DNA from: Clostridia bacterium
GTDB lineage: Bacteria; Bacillota; Clostridia; Oscillospirales; Oscillospiraceae
Reading direction: 5' to 3'
Assembly (NCBI GenBank): GCA_009929315.1
Contig: SAAS01000006.1
Span: 1-64,000, forward strand
Length of the DNA: 64,000 nucleotides
The notes below the pieces were generated by a model. That model did not search any database. It was given only the letters and a program-made list of their open reading frames with translations, and was not told the origin of the DNA. The translations under genes were made by a program, and so were the position numbers. Shown one piece after another: positions 50,269 through 59,256 of the stretch; the first letter of the stretch is position 1; each line of letters opens with the position of its first letter.

Positions 50269-50310
50269 AAAAAACAGATTAAACCTGAAATTCAAGCTTA
50301 ATCTGTTTTT
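50269..50310 (-). terminator. Terminator of the SDR gene
   Basis: ACAGATTAA / TTAATCTGT stem with a T-rich stretch on both sides; on the reverse strand TTTTTTTATATTTTT follows. A further GGGAAAA/TTTTCCC stem lies between it and the SDR stop. Confidence 0.7.
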
Positions 50311-50449
50311 TGCCTTATGGCTTTGGCAGCATCGGGGAACTGCCGCGAATATTAAATCCGCTATATATAAAAATCTATATTCTTGCCGCAGGGAAAAGGG
50401 AGGAGTTTTCCCGGCGACTGCATAAAACTGTCAGACTTTTTCCTGAGAG

Positions 50450-51124
50450 TCAGGCAATTGCTGCATGGTTCTCATCAACGAACTGGCCGACAACAAGCTT
50501 CGCCTCATCGCTTGAAAGATACATGATGGTGTTTACAAAGCCGTCCTTATTTGCCTTCTCGGGTCCGATGGTATTGACCGAAATCCCATACTGAGCATAG
50601 AGATTTGCCAAATCCTTTGTAAGGCTTGCAACCATTTCTCTGGGAGTTACTTCCCAGCGGCCGAGATTACTCGTGTCCCGTGTGTTTGCGGTGGACACGT
50701 TGATAATTTTTCCGTAGCCGTTATTCTTCATGTGGTCGATCAGCTGTTTGCTGACAAAATACACTCCTCTGAGGCTTTTACCGAAGGCTCTGTTCCAATC
50801 CGCTGCCTGCATATCCTCAAGTCCGTCCTTGAGGGCGATGTTCGTGTTATTTAGGAGGATGTCCACCTTGCCAAAGACCTGCAAAACTGCCTTAATCGCT
50901 CTTCTTACGCTTTTTTCGCTCGTAACGTCGCACTGCACTATAACAGCGCGCCCGCCCATCATATCGATTTTCTCTTTAACCTGCTCCGCTTTTTCAATAT
51001 CCTCGCAGAGAAGTGCGAGCTGCGCACCCGCTCTGGCATATGCAAGTGCGGCTTCTGCGCCAATTCCGGTTTCCGCTCCGGTCACAACGACCGTTTTACC
51101 TGTAAGATTAAAATTTTTATTCAT
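50450..51124 (-). CDS. Short-chain dehydrogenase/reductase with altered active site
   Basis: A 224-residue SDR. The cofactor motif is VVVTGAETGIGAEAAL (TGxxxGxG), the NNAG equivalent is LLNNTNI, and the serine strand is KIINVSTANTRD. At the place of the catalytic YxxxK the protein reads EVTPR, so Tyr is Glu and Lys is Arg. The Lys-Asn network is thus broken, and the protein may be inactive as a reductase or do other chemistry. Own promoter with a palindrome. Confidence 0.85.
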   Translation of the reverse strand: MNKNFNLTGKTVVVTGAETGIGAEAALAYARAGAQLALLCEDIEKAEQVKEKIDMMGGRAVIVQCDVTSEKSVRRAIKAVLQVFGKVDILLNNTNIALKDGLEDMQAADWNRAFGKSLRGVYFVSKQLIDHMKNNGYGKIINVSTANTRDTSNLGRWEVTPREMVASLTKDLANLYAQYGISVNTIGPEKANKDGFVNTIMYLSSDEAKLVVGQFVDENHAAIA

Positions 51125-51167
51125 ATTGAATACCCCTTTCTATAAACAGAGTGCCCGTCCAACTTCT

Positions 51168-51186
51168 TGGTATATTGGTTATACCA
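51168..51186. promoter_or_regulatory. Operator-like palindrome at the SDR promoter
   Basis: TGGTATA-TTGGT-TATACCA, 7 bp arms, just downstream of the -10 of the SDR promoter. Candidate target of the TetR at 49556-50122. Confidence 0.5.
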
Positions 51187-51198
51187 GTTTCTGATTGC

Positions 51199-51227
51199 AC
51201 CATATCATATAGAGTTTATCTTGTCAA
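51199..51227 (-). promoter_or_regulatory. Promoter of the SDR gene
   Basis: On the reverse strand: TTGACA (51222-51227), 17 bp, TATGGT (51199-51204). Confidence 0.6.
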
Positions 51228-51476
51228 TACCCATTTTTTTATTTATTTTTTAACACTTTTCTGTCGCCTATTCGAAGCGACGCTCTTTATTGAAACTGTG
51301 GTATCTGGCTCAGCCAATGCTTCGCACGCATTATAAATGTCAGTGCGTCCTTTGTGAATGTATGGCGCAAGAATTTTTCCTTAAAATGTCATCCGCCCCG
51401 AATTTTGCGTTGTTCCCCCCTGTTGCGGCAAAAAACCGTCTTAAAACCCTTTGTGTACTTTCACAAAAAAACATTT

Positions 51477-51505
51477 TTTACAAAGGAGCGCGATTATACT
51501 AATAT
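51477..51505 (+). promoter_or_regulatory. Promoter candidate of the sortase gene
   Basis: TTTACA (51477-51482), 17 bp, TAATAT (51500-51505). The rest of the 473 bp gap 51125-51597 holds the SDR promoter, its palindrome and a GTCGC/GCGAC stem near 51265; nothing else stands out. Confidence 0.45.
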
Positions 51506-51597
51506 TGCGGCGGAAAATGCAGCCGTGGATTATAAGTCGGTGCGGAGTTTTTTCGGAGCGGCACCCCCCCGTCTGTTTTATCGGAGGTTTTTTCGAC

Positions 51598-52362
51598 ATG
51601 AACAAAAAAATACGCGCTATACTGATAACCGTCTTATCCTGCATGATTTTGTATAGCTTTATACGCATTGTGCTGACGGAAACAGAGTACAAACGAGCTG
51701 AAAAAATATATGAAAAGAGCCGTCAGGAGAGCTTTCATCTTTCTGACACAGAGCAGGAGCTCGTTTCAGCGGACGAAGAAACGGAATTTTTCCCCGAGGT
51801 TTCTGTTGATTTCAATGAGCTTAAGAAGATAAATCCGGAAATTATCGGCTGGCTCTGGATTCCCGGGACAAACATCAACTTTCCTCTGCTCCTCACAGAA
51901 AACAACCTGAAATACTTAAATCTAAGCTATGACCTGCAGCAGACAAATTCGGGCAGCATTTTCATGGATTACCACTCCTCAAGCGACTTTGACGACGACA
52001 ACACCATAATTTACGGTCACAATATGCACAGCGGCGGTATGTTCGGCGAGCTTAAAAAATTCGCGGATTCCGAGTACTTAAGCCAAAACAACGAACTCTA
52101 TATTTTCACCGAAAACCGCGTTTATAAATATTGCGTTTTCGCGGCTTATGTTACGGAAAATGACAGTAAAAGCTATACGCGAAATTTCACCGAAGTCTTC
52201 GGCTATAACGATCTTCTCGAATACATTGTCTCCGCTGCGGGCGGGAACGTAAACGACCTGCCCGAAGACGGTGCCGCGCTTGTTACTCTTTCCACTTGCA
52301 CCTCGATGCGAAGGGATGAGCGCTTTGTCGTACACGCGTATCTTGAGGCAACGAAGCCCTGA
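51598..52362 (+). CDS. srtB: Class B sortase
   Basis: A 254-residue membrane-anchored transpeptidase. An N-terminal membrane segment covers residues 7-27; the sortase barrel has His141 in IIYGHNMHSG, Cys234 in LSTCTS and Arg242 in RRDERFVVHAY. The spacing matches SrtB. ATG 51598 follows GGAGG. It is alone, with no LPxTG-, NPQTN- or pilin-like gene beside it, so its substrate must be coded elsewhere. Confidence 0.92.
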   Translation: MNKKIRAILITVLSCMILYSFIRIVLTETEYKRAEKIYEKSRQESFHLSDTEQELVSADEETEFFPEVSVDFNELKKINPEIIGWLWIPGTNINFPLLLTENNLKYLNLSYDLQQTNSGSIFMDYHSSSDFDDDNTIIYGHNMHSGGMFGELKKFADSEYLSQNNELYIFTENRVYKYCVFAAYVTENDSKSYTRNFTEVFGYNDLLEYIVSAAGGNVNDLPEDGAALVTLSTCTSMRRDERFVVHAYLEATKP

Positions 52363-52386
52363 TAGTCGAAAATTTGCGCCATTAAA

Positions 52387-52415
52387 AAGCGGCACCCGAA
52401 AAACGGGTGCCGCTT
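52387..52415. terminator. Terminator between the sortase and phosphoketolase genes
   Basis: AAGCGGCACCCG / CGGGTGCCGCTT with AAAAA loop, convergent gap. Confidence 0.75.
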
Positions 52416-52442
52416 CATTATTGTTCTTTAACGCCTATGCTC

Positions 52443-54818
52443 TTAAAGGCTCCATTTCCAATTGAGCACCTCGGGCAAGTCCTGACCGTGTTCAAAGATA
52501 TACTGCTTGTGTTCAACAAGCCTGTCCTTCATTTTCTGAACAAGGCTTGCGCCCTTGTTTCCAAGCTGCGGCAGGCGGTAAACAACGTCCATAACAAGGT
52601 GGAATCTGTCAATATCGTTCTGAACGCGCATATCGAAGGGGGTGGTTATGGTCCCCTCCTCCTTGTAGCCGCGAACGTGGAGATTTTTGTTATACCTGCG
52701 GTAGGTCAGCTCATGCACGAGCGTGGCGTAGCCGTGGAAGGCGAAAACTATGGGCTTGTCCTTCGTAAAGAGCATATCGTAATCCTCGTCTGTAAGCCCG
52801 TGAGGGTGCTCCGTGTGGGGCTGAAGGCGCATGAGGTCGACGACATTGATAACTCTTATCTTCACCTCAGGCAGTGCATTTCGTAAAATGGTAACCGCAG
52901 CGAGAGTTTCGAGCGTCGGCGTGTCGCCGCAGCAGGCCATAACCACATCAGGCTCGGAGTCCTGGTCGTTTGAAGCCCAATCCCAAATTCCGATACCCTG
53001 AGTGCAGTGCTTGACCGCCTGGTCCATAGTCAGCCACTGCGGGCGCGGGTGCTTGGAGGTAACCATGACGTTGACATAGTTGCGGCTCCTTATGCAGTGG
53101 TCAAAGGTGGTTAAAAGGCAGTTAGCGTCAGGCGGGAGGTAGATACGCACAACATCAGCCTTTTTGTTGGCGACATGGTCAAGGAAGCCGGGATCCTGAT
53201 GGGTAAAGCCGTTGTGATCCTGCTGCCACACATTGGAGGACAGAATATAGTTAAGCGAAGCGATATCCTGCCGCCACGGGAGCTGATTGCAGACCTTGAG
53301 CCACTTTGCATGCTGTGAGAACATGGAGTCGACTATGCGTATAAACGCCTCGTAGCTGTTAAAAAAGCCGTGGCGTCCTGTTAGGAGGTAGCCCTCCAGC
53401 CAGCCCTCGCACAAGTGCTCCGAGAGCATGGAGTCCATCACGCGCCCGTCGGGGGCAAGGAACTCGTCGTCCTCGCGAAGCTCCGCGTTCCAGCACCTGT
53501 TTGTTTCCTCAAATACCTTGCCGAGCCTGTTTGACATGGTTTCGTCGGGTCCGAACACTCGGAAATTGCGGCTTTCCTCGTTGCGCTTAAACATATCTCT
53601 GACGAACTCCCCAAGCTCCGACATATCCTGTGCGTTCACCGCGCCGGGAGCGGGAACCTCGACGGCGTAATCTCTGAAATCGGGCATGCGCAGGTCGCGG
53701 AGAAGAAGTCCGCCGTTCGCGTGTGGATTTGCGCCCATTCGGCGGTTTCCGTTCGGCGCGAGCTCCCTTATATCGGGGCGCAGCTTGCCGTTTTCATCGA
53801 AAAGCTCCGCAGGCTTGTAGCTTCGCAGCCAGCTTGCCAAAATTTCCAGATGTGAGGGGTCGTCCATCATTACGGGCACCTGATGTGCGCGGAAGGAACC
53901 CTCCACCTTGTTTCCGCAGACCTCCTTCGGACCCGTCCAGCCCTTCGGCGTGCGAAGGATAATCATCGGCCAAAAGGCTCTTGCCTTGTCGCCCTTTTCC
54001 CTCGCGTTTTTCCTGATTTCAAGGATTTCCGAAATCACCGTATCCATGGTTTCAGCCATGAGCTTGTGCATGACGGAAGGATCGTCGCCCTCAACGAAAT
54101 AGGGCTTCCAGCCGCAGCCCTCGAAGAACTTTTGTATTTCCTCGTGCGAAATTCGCGCAAAAACCGTCGGATTGCTGATTTTATAGCCGTTCAGGTGCAA
54201 AATCGGCAGAACCGTTCCGTCCGTAACGGGGTTAACAAACTTATTGGAGTGCCAAGCTGTCGCCAGCGGCCCCGTTTCCGCCTCGCCGTCGCCCACCACA
54301 CAGGCGGCGATAAGCTCGGGATTATCCAAAATCGCGCCAAACGCGTGTGCCAAACCGTAACCAAGCTCTCCGCCCTCGTTAATGGAGCCGGGAACCTCTG
54401 GCGCTACATGGCTTGACGTTCCGCCCGGGAAGCTGAACTGCTTGAAAAGCTTTTTCATTCCCTCCAAGTCCTGGCTGATATTCGGATAAACCTCGCTGTA
54501 ACTGCCGTCCAGCCAGTCCTGCGCCAGCATGGCGTTCCCGCCGTGTCCGGGACCGGAAACATAAATCATGTCCAAATCGTACTGCTTTATCGCTCTGTTT
54601 AAATGCGTGTAAATGAAGTTCTGTCCGGGAACAGTTCCCCAGTGTCCCACTATTTTCTTTTTAACGTGCTCAGGCTTAAGCTCCTCGCCAAGGAGCGGAT
54701 TATCCAGCAAATAAAGCTGGCAGGCAGAAAGATAGTTTGCGGCGCGCCACCATTCGTCAAGCTTTTTAAGCGTTGCGGGTGAAGCGGCTTTATCCAGTAG
54801 TTTATTTTTAAACTCCAT
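52443..54818 (-). CDS. xfp: Phosphoketolase (xylulose-5-phosphate/fructose-6-phosphate)
   Basis: A 791-residue ThDP enzyme of normal family length, cleaving xylulose-5-P or fructose-6-P with phosphate to acetyl-P plus an aldose phosphate. Family marks are [51 protein letters not shown], the ThDP motif [20 protein letters not shown], and [14 protein letters not shown]. It is monocistronic; ATG 54818 follows AAAGGAAG. It feeds acetyl-P to the acetate/acetyl-CoA pool. Confidence 0.95.
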   Translation of the reverse strand: MEFKNKLLDKAASPATLKKLDEWWRAANYLSACQLYLLDNPLLGEELKPEHVKKKIVGHWGTVPGQNFIYTHLNRAIKQYDLDMIYVSGPGHGGNAMLAQDWLDGSYSEVYPNISQDLEGMKKLFKQFSFPGGTSSHVAPEVPGSINEGGELGYGLAHAFGAILDNPELIAACVVGDGEAETGPLATAWHSNKFVNPVTDGTVLPILHLNGYKISNPTVFARISHEEIQKFFEGCGWKPYFVEGDDPSVMHKLMAETMDTVISEILEIRKNAREKGDKARAFWPMIILRTPKGWTGPKEVCGNKVEGSFRAHQVPVMMDDPSHLEILASWLRSYKPAELFDENGKLRPDIRELAPNGNRRMGANPHANGGLLLRDLRMPDFRDYAVEVPAPGAVNAQDMSELGEFVRDMFKRNEESRNFRVFGPDETMSNRLGKVFEETNRCWNAELREDDEFLAPDGRVMDSMLSEHLCEGWLEGYLLTGRHGFFNSYEAFIRIVDSMFSQHAKWLKVCNQLPWRQDIASLNYILSSNVWQQDHNGFTHQDPGFLDHVANKKADVVRIYLPPDANCLLTTFDHCIRSRNYVNVMVTSKHPRPQWLTMDQAVKHCTQGIGIWDWASNDQDSEPDVVMACCGDTPTLETLAAVTILRNALPEVKIRVINVVDLMRLQPHTEHPHGLTDEDYDMLFTKDKPIVFAFHGYATLVHELTYRRYNKNLHVRGYKEEGTITTPFDMRVQNDIDRFHLVMDVVYRLPQLGNKGASLVQKMKDRLVEHKQYIFEHGQDLPEVLNWKWSL

Positions 54819-54929
54819 TTGTCATCTTCCTTTCCTTGTACTGTTCAGTTTTCACTCTCTTACGACTCGATATATTATTTCCCCATGTCTAACTTATAAC
54901 ACACAAATTCCCATAAATAAAGCGTTTTC

Positions 54930-54975
54930 TGAATATTGTTACATACGTTACATACATTTGTGACATGTTACAACA
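54930..54975. promoter_or_regulatory. Repeat cluster upstream of xfp
   Basis: Two tandem GTTACATAC copies (54938-54946, 54947-54955) next to TTGTGACATGTTACAA (54958-54973), a 16 bp palindrome with one mismatch pair. AGAAAACGCTTTAT at about 54920, read on the reverse strand, matches 11 of 14 positions of a CcpA cre-type box. No clear promoter could be fixed. The gap 54819-55232 also has two hairpins listed separately. Confidence 0.5.
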
Positions 54976-55060
54976 ATCGCATGTCAAAGAACTCGGAATC
55001 GCAGTTATCTGACACGCCGCAATTCTCGATTTTATTTCTTATAATTAAAAATATTCTTAA

Positions 55061-55102
55061 AAAAACAACCCCCACGGAGGCTTGTGCGCCTCTTTTGGGG
55101 GT
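55061..55102 (-). terminator. Terminator of the radical SAM/upstream genes
   Basis: On the reverse strand an ACCCCC/GGGGGT stem with inner GAGGC/GCCTC, followed by TGTTTTTTT. Confidence 0.7.
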
Positions 55103-55149
55103 GTTATACTCCTAATTGTCAAACAAACTCCTTGTCATGTGTCCTCTCC

Positions 55150-55194
55150 TATGTGCATATAAAGCGGAATGCGGGTCCGCTTTGTATGCACATA
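55150..55194. repeat. 45 bp near-perfect palindrome
   Basis: TATGTGCATA-T-AAAGCGGA-ATGCGGG-TCCGCTTT-G-TATGCACATA. Arms of 10 and 8 bp with one mismatch pair. It lies between the terminator and the radical SAM stop, with no T-run, so it is a stem-loop of unknown use. Confidence 0.6.
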
Positions 55195-55232
55195 AGACTT
55201 TTAAGGGGTTTTTCAAAGTCATACTCCGCCAA

Positions 55233-56105
55233 TCAGAAGCCGCGGAATTTGTCGGGTCTGAGCATTTTTTCATCCTTCATGGCACTTTGCACCTGATTTA
55301 AAAGGCGTTGTTTATCGGTCGGAAGCGTGCCCTTAAGAACAAGGCGGTTCGAGGCGTGGTTTGAGCGGATTACGCAGTTCTTTTCGCAATTTGCGTTTTG
55401 AAGAATCAACTCCAGCTCCTTCATCACTTCCTGCATATTCAAAGGCTCAAATTTTCCGCTTTGGATATCTGCGCTGAGTGACGAGCCGGGAGCTATCATT
55501 AGCGTCATGAGCCCCACAAAGGACGCACCCATCTCGCCTATCATCTTACCGGTTTGAACAGCGTGCTCCTCCAGAAGCTCGCGCCCGCCAAGTCCCGAAA
55601 TAAAGGTTACCGAAACGTGGATTCCCGCGTTTTCCGCGCGGTGAACCGCCGTTATCATATCCTCGGGCGTTTCTCCCTTGTTAACCCTTTTCAGGACCTC
55701 CGCCGAGCCTGATTCCGCGCCGAGATAGATTATTCCGAGTCCGGCCTGCCGAAGCTCGCGAAGTTCCTTGTCCGTTTTGCGCAGGATGTTTTCCGCTCTT
55801 CCGTAGATACCGACTCGGGAGCATTCGGGAAAAATCGCGCTCAAAGCCCCGAGAATGGGTAAAAGCTTGTCTGTCGCCACACATAGCGCATCGCCGTCGG
55901 CGAGAAAAATCCGATCTACACGCGGATTTTCCCTTCGCGCCTCCTGCAAATCCCGATAAATCTCCTCGAAGGAACGCATCTTAAATTTTTTATCCCAGTA
56001 CATCGGGCAGAAGGTGCAGCCGTTGTGCGAGCAGCCAATTGTCGCCTGAATAATAAGACTTCCTGCCTCGCTCGGCGGACGGTAGACGCTTCCCTCATAC
56101 TGCAT
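55233..56105 (-). CDS. Radical SAM protein with CX4CX2C cluster motif
   Basis: A 290-residue radical SAM enzyme. The cluster motif is CSHNGCTFC at about residues 25-33, four residues between the first two Cys rather than the usual three. The SAM-binding glycines and DGDALCVATDKLL follow, with a TIM-barrel-like pattern to GAESGSAEVLKRVNKGE. No second Fe-S motif is clear at the C-terminus. ATG 56105 stands 45 bp from the Gx-transporter gene, with TAATA-rich spacing. The reaction is unknown. Confidence 0.83.
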   Translation of the reverse strand: MQYEGSVYRPPSEAGSLIIQATIGCSHNGCTFCPMYWDKKFKMRSFEEIYRDLQEARRENPRVDRIFLADGDALCVATDKLLPILGALSAIFPECSRVGIYGRAENILRKTDKELRELRQAGLGIIYLGAESGSAEVLKRVNKGETPEDMITAVHRAENAGIHVSVTFISGLGGRELLEEHAVQTGKMIGEMGASFVGLMTLMIAPGSSLSADIQSGKFEPLNMQEVMKELELILQNANCEKNCVIRSNHASNRLVLKGTLPTDKQRLLNQVQSAMKDEKMLRPDKFRGF

Positions 56106-56149
56106 ATTAAATCTCCTTTGCTAAGACCATAAGTATTATTTCGGCGTGC

Positions 56150-56659
56150 TCAGGACTGCTTATTTCCCCTTATCCGCTGAGTCAAAACTCCCGCGATTAC
56201 GCCTATAACAATTCCCGCAAGCGTTCCCGAAACGAAAAGCACAGGCAGGTAGTATATAATCTGCTTTGTTCCCATGAGCACCATCGCGCAGAGAATCTGC
56301 CCGATATTGTGCGCAACGCCGCCGCCGATTCCGACCCCGATTGAACTGAAGCGCCCAGTTTTCAAAAGGAGCAGCATAACTGAATAACTCAAAACTGCGC
56401 CCGAAAGACTGTAAAACAGTGCAAAGGCGTTTCCGAACATGAAGGTCATGAGCAAAACCCGAATAACGGATATAAAAAGCGCCTCGGTCTTTCCGAGTCT
56501 GTAAAGCGCAAAGACCACCACAATGTTGGCAAGCCCGAGCTTCACCCCAGGCACGGCGAAGGAAAAGGGTATAAGGTATTCCACATAACTTAATACCATC
56601 GCAAGTGCAACCATAAGCCCGTATTCCGCGATTTGTTTTCCGGTCATATGTTTTTTCAT
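56150..56659 (-). CDS. Gx-transporter-family membrane protein (heptaprenyl diphosphate synthase component I-like)
   Basis: A 169-residue membrane protein with five to six hydrophobic segments and the segments LVALAMVLSYVEYLIPFSFAVPG and GVKLGLANIVVVFALYRLG, typical of the Hpre_diP_synt_I group, which is related to ECF S-components. It overlaps the NusG-II gene by 4 bp. This pair resembles EetB/EetA of Gram-positive extracellular electron transfer loci (from memory). Confidence 0.8.
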   Translation of the reverse strand: MKKHMTGKQIAEYGLMVALAMVLSYVEYLIPFSFAVPGVKLGLANIVVVFALYRLGKTEALFISVIRVLLMTFMFGNAFALFYSLSGAVLSYSVMLLLLKTGRFSSIGVGIGGGVAHNIGQILCAMVLMGTKQIIYYLPVLFVSGTLAGIVIGVIAGVLTQRIRGNKQS

Positions 56660-57033
56660 TTTGCCACCGCGTCGTAATTTGACGACTCGCCGCCTTGAAC
56701 CTCTACAACGACCTTGTTCGGCAGACAGATAATGCTCTGCCCATCGTAGCTGATTTTACCCTGATTTATACAAAGCTTATCCGGACAGGAAGCCTCGGTT
56801 ATCTGTGCCTCTCCGTTTTTAATGACGAGGATGTTATAGCTCGCCCCCTCGCCTATGCGTATTTCCGCGTCCGTATCAAGCGGGTAATCCCCAAACAATT
56901 CTCCGTTCACCGTGACGGAAACACTTGCACCTTCGCTTCTGTTCAAATAGGTGAAAAGCCAAATCAAAGCGGCAATTGCGACCAGCGCCGCCGCGAGCAA
57001 TATATCATTTTTCCGCTTTTTCAATGCCGCCAT
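56656..57033 (-). CDS. NusG domain II-containing membrane-anchored protein
   Basis: A 125-residue protein with an N-terminal membrane segment (DILLAAALVAIAALIWLFTYL) and an extracellular NusG-II-like beta domain (SVTVNGELFGDYPLDTD, then CPDKLCINQGKI). Two Cys lie in ASCPDKLC. Its start follows the rnf operon end by 87 bp, with a terminator between. It is co-transcribed with the Gx-transporter gene. Confidence 0.82.
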   Translation of the reverse strand: MAALKKRKNDILLAAALVAIAALIWLFTYLNRSEGASVSVTVNGELFGDYPLDTDAEIRIGEGASYNILVIKNGEAQITEASCPDKLCINQGKISYDGQSIICLPNKVVVEVQGGESSNYDAVAK

Positions 57034-57082
57034 CCCCCTTTTGTTTTCCTGTATCTTACTTCAAATATGGCAACTTGTAAAT

Positions 57083-57110
57083 AAAGCTCCGTTTTAAAAA
57101 CGGAGCTTTA
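57083..57110 (-). terminator. Terminator of the rnf operon
   Basis: AAAGCTCCG(TTTT) / (AAAA)CGGAGCTTT stem 10 bp after the rnfB stop; on the reverse strand followed by ATTTAC. Confidence 0.6.
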
Positions 57111-57119
57111 TATTTTATT

Positions 57120-57944
57120 TTAGTCCTGCTTACTGTGATGTATGCCGCTGAAATCACCCACCATAATGCAGTGAGTTGGGCAAACCTGGGCGCAGTGTCC
57201 GCAGTTTGTGCATTTGTCGTAGTCGATTTGAGCAAGGTTGTTGACAACCGTTACCGCGCCGACGGGACATTCCTTCTCGCACTTTTTGCAGGCGATACAG
57301 CCGTGACTGCAGGCCTTTCTGGTAACCGCTCCCTTTTCGGTGTTTGAGCAGGTCACAAGAACCTTCTCCTCGTCCGCCATAACGGATATGAGCTTATTCG
57401 GACAAACGGTCGTACACAGACCGCAGCCGATACAAAGGCGGGTATTGACGTGGGCGATGCCGTTTTCAAGGCAAATCGCGTTCTGCGGACAGACCGCCGC
57501 ACAGTCACCCAGACCCATGCAGCCAAAGCTGCACTTTCCCGTTCCGCCGAAAAGAAGCTTGGCAGCCCCACAGCTTTCTATGCCCTGATAGTCCATTTTT
57601 TCTGAGGTTGCGTTGCAGTCGCCCTTGCACTTAATGACGGCGACCATTTCGACAACGTCCTCAAAAGCTACGCCCATGAGCTCGGAGAGCTTTTTTGAAA
57701 CGCCGTCCGCGCCAGGAACGCAGAGATTTGTTTTGACGCCGTCCTCCTCAATAAGAGCATGGGCATAGCCGTCGCAGCCTGCATAGCCGCAGGCACCGCA
57801 GTTGGCACCCGGCAGACACTCACGAATAGCGGGGAAACGCTCGTCCTCCTTGACCGCCATTACCTTTGAGGCAACGGCAAGCATAACGGCGCAGATAATA
57901 CCGATTACAGTAACAGAAATGACAGCAAATATAATTCCTTCCAT
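57120..57944 (-). CDS. rnfB: Rnf complex subunit RnfB
   Basis: A 274-residue iron-sulfur subunit. An N-terminal membrane helix covers residues 3-23. The [4Fe-4S] domain has CLPGANCGACGYAGCDGYAHAL, and later ferredoxin motifs include CIGCGLCTTVCP, CIACKKCEKECP and CTNCGHCAQVCP. It takes electrons from ferredoxin and passes them to the membrane Rnf part (established). Last gene of rnfCDGEAB. Confidence 0.94.
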   Translation of the reverse strand: MEGIIFAVISVTVIGIICAVMLAVASKVMAVKEDERFPAIRECLPGANCGACGYAGCDGYAHALIEEDGVKTNLCVPGADGVSKKLSELMGVAFEDVVEMVAVIKCKGDCNATSEKMDYQGIESCGAAKLLFGGTGKCSFGCMGLGDCAAVCPQNAICLENGIAHVNTRLCIGCGLCTTVCPNKLISVMADEEKVLVTCSNTEKGAVTRKACSHGCIACKKCEKECPVGAVTVVNNLAQIDYDKCTNCGHCAQVCPTHCIMVGDFSGIHHSKQD

Positions 57945-57955
57945 TGCGCGCCCCC

Positions 57956-58570
57956 CTACTTAAACAGGTTCTCTATTACTCCGGTGAACCCGAAGAAAGA
58001 GACAGACACAATGGACGCCGCAACAAGAGTGATAGGCAGACCCTCAAACGCCTTTGGCGTTTCGCCGCCCTCCATGCGTGAACGTACTCCGGAAAACAGC
58101 ACCATTGCAAGGAAGAAACCAAGACCGGAGCCGAAAGAGTTAACCATTGACGAAACAAAATCGTATTTTGTTGAGATGTTGAGAATTGTCACGCCCAGCA
58201 CGGCGCAGTTTGTTGTTATAAGCGGCAGATATACGCCCAGTGCCGAATGCAGTGAGGGTATATACTTTTTCAGAATAATCTCAACAAGCTGTACCAGCGC
58301 AGCTATGACAAGGATGAAAACTATAGTCTGCAAATAGCCCAAATTATTGGGATTTAAAAGATAGTACTGTATGGGCCAGGTAACCGCTGTTGCAAGAAGC
58401 ATGACGAAAATGACGGCGATGCTCATTCCGGTTGCCTGGTCGAGTTTTTTAGATACTCCGAGGAAAGGGCAAATTCCGAGAAATTTCTGGAGAACGTAGT
58501 TGTTGACAAAAACGGCGGACATCAGGAGCACAATCAGCCCTTTAAAATCCAAATGTATGAGTCCTTCCAT
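57956..58570 (-). CDS. rnfA: Rnf complex subunit RnfA
   Basis: A 204-residue membrane protein with six segments and the RnfA opening VNNYVLQKFLGICPFLGVSKKL (only the part NNYVLQKFLGICPF cited as diagnostic). Its ATG overlaps the rnfE stop by one base. RnfA and RnfE are inverted homologues that hold a [2Fe-2S] in the membrane (established). Confidence 0.93.
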   Translation of the reverse strand: MEGLIHLDFKGLIVLLMSAVFVNNYVLQKFLGICPFLGVSKKLDQATGMSIAVIFVMLLATAVTWPIQYYLLNPNNLGYLQTIVFILVIAALVQLVEIILKKYIPSLHSALGVYLPLITTNCAVLGVTILNISTKYDFVSSMVNSFGSGLGFFLAMVLFSGVRSRMEGGETPKAFEGLPITLVAASIVSVSFFGFTGVIENLFK

Positions 58571-59256
58571 CAGACTTCACTCTCCTTTCCGCAGTTTGCA
58601 CTTTTCAGCTTGCCGCAGGCAGCGGCGGAGGGACAGCCCTCGCAGCCAAATTCAGTCTTTTTAATGGCCTTGCCCTTGCTGATTTTGTTCACAAGAGCTA
58701 TCAGACAGCCAAAAACGAAGAAGCCGCCCGGTGCGAGAGTCATTATGGAGATATTATTGTCGATAAGCACAGGTATTTCCATGCCAAACCATGTCCCGCT
58801 GCCAAGGATCTCTCTAATAGAGGCCATGACAAACAGAGTGAGAGTAAAGCCAAGCCCCATGCCTATGCCGTCCAGTGCTGAATCCAACACCGTGTTTTTG
58901 TTGGCAAACATCTCGGCGCGTCCGAGAATAATGCAGTTAACAACGATGAGCGGCAGATAAATGCCAAGACTTTCGTTTAAGGCGGGAGCAAAGGCTTGTA
59001 CCAGCATTTGAACAATCGTAACAAAGCCCGCGATAAGAACAATATAACAGGGGATACGGACCTTATCGGGAATAATCTTCCGAAGCGCCGAAATCGCAAT
59101 GTTTGAGCCAAGCAAAACCACTGTCGCCGCAAGACCCATTCCGATTGCGTTGGAAGCCTGAGTCGAAATTGCGAGCGTCGGACAAGTGCCCAAAACGAGA
59201 ACAAGAACAGGGTTTTCTTTCAAAATTCCGTTTATCAAAATTCCGAGTTTTTTCAC
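58570..59256 (-). CDS. rnfE: Rnf complex subunit RnfE
   Basis: A 228-residue six-segment membrane protein (ENPVLVLVLGTCPTLAISTQ, the RnfE hallmark with the cluster Cys). The C-terminal tail has a Cys-rich stretch (CEGCPSAAACGKLKSANCGKE), more than most RnfE. It directly follows rnfG. Confidence 0.92.
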   Translation of the reverse strand: MKKLGILINGILKENPVLVLVLGTCPTLAISTQASNAIGMGLAATVVLLGSNIAISALRKIIPDKVRIPCYIVLIAGFVTIVQMLVQAFAPALNESLGIYLPLIVVNCIILGRAEMFANKNTVLDSALDGIGMGLGFTLTLFVMASIREILGSGTWFGMEIPVLIDNNISIMTLAPGGFFVFGCLIALVNKISKGKAIKKTEFGCEGCPSAAACGKLKSANCGKESEV

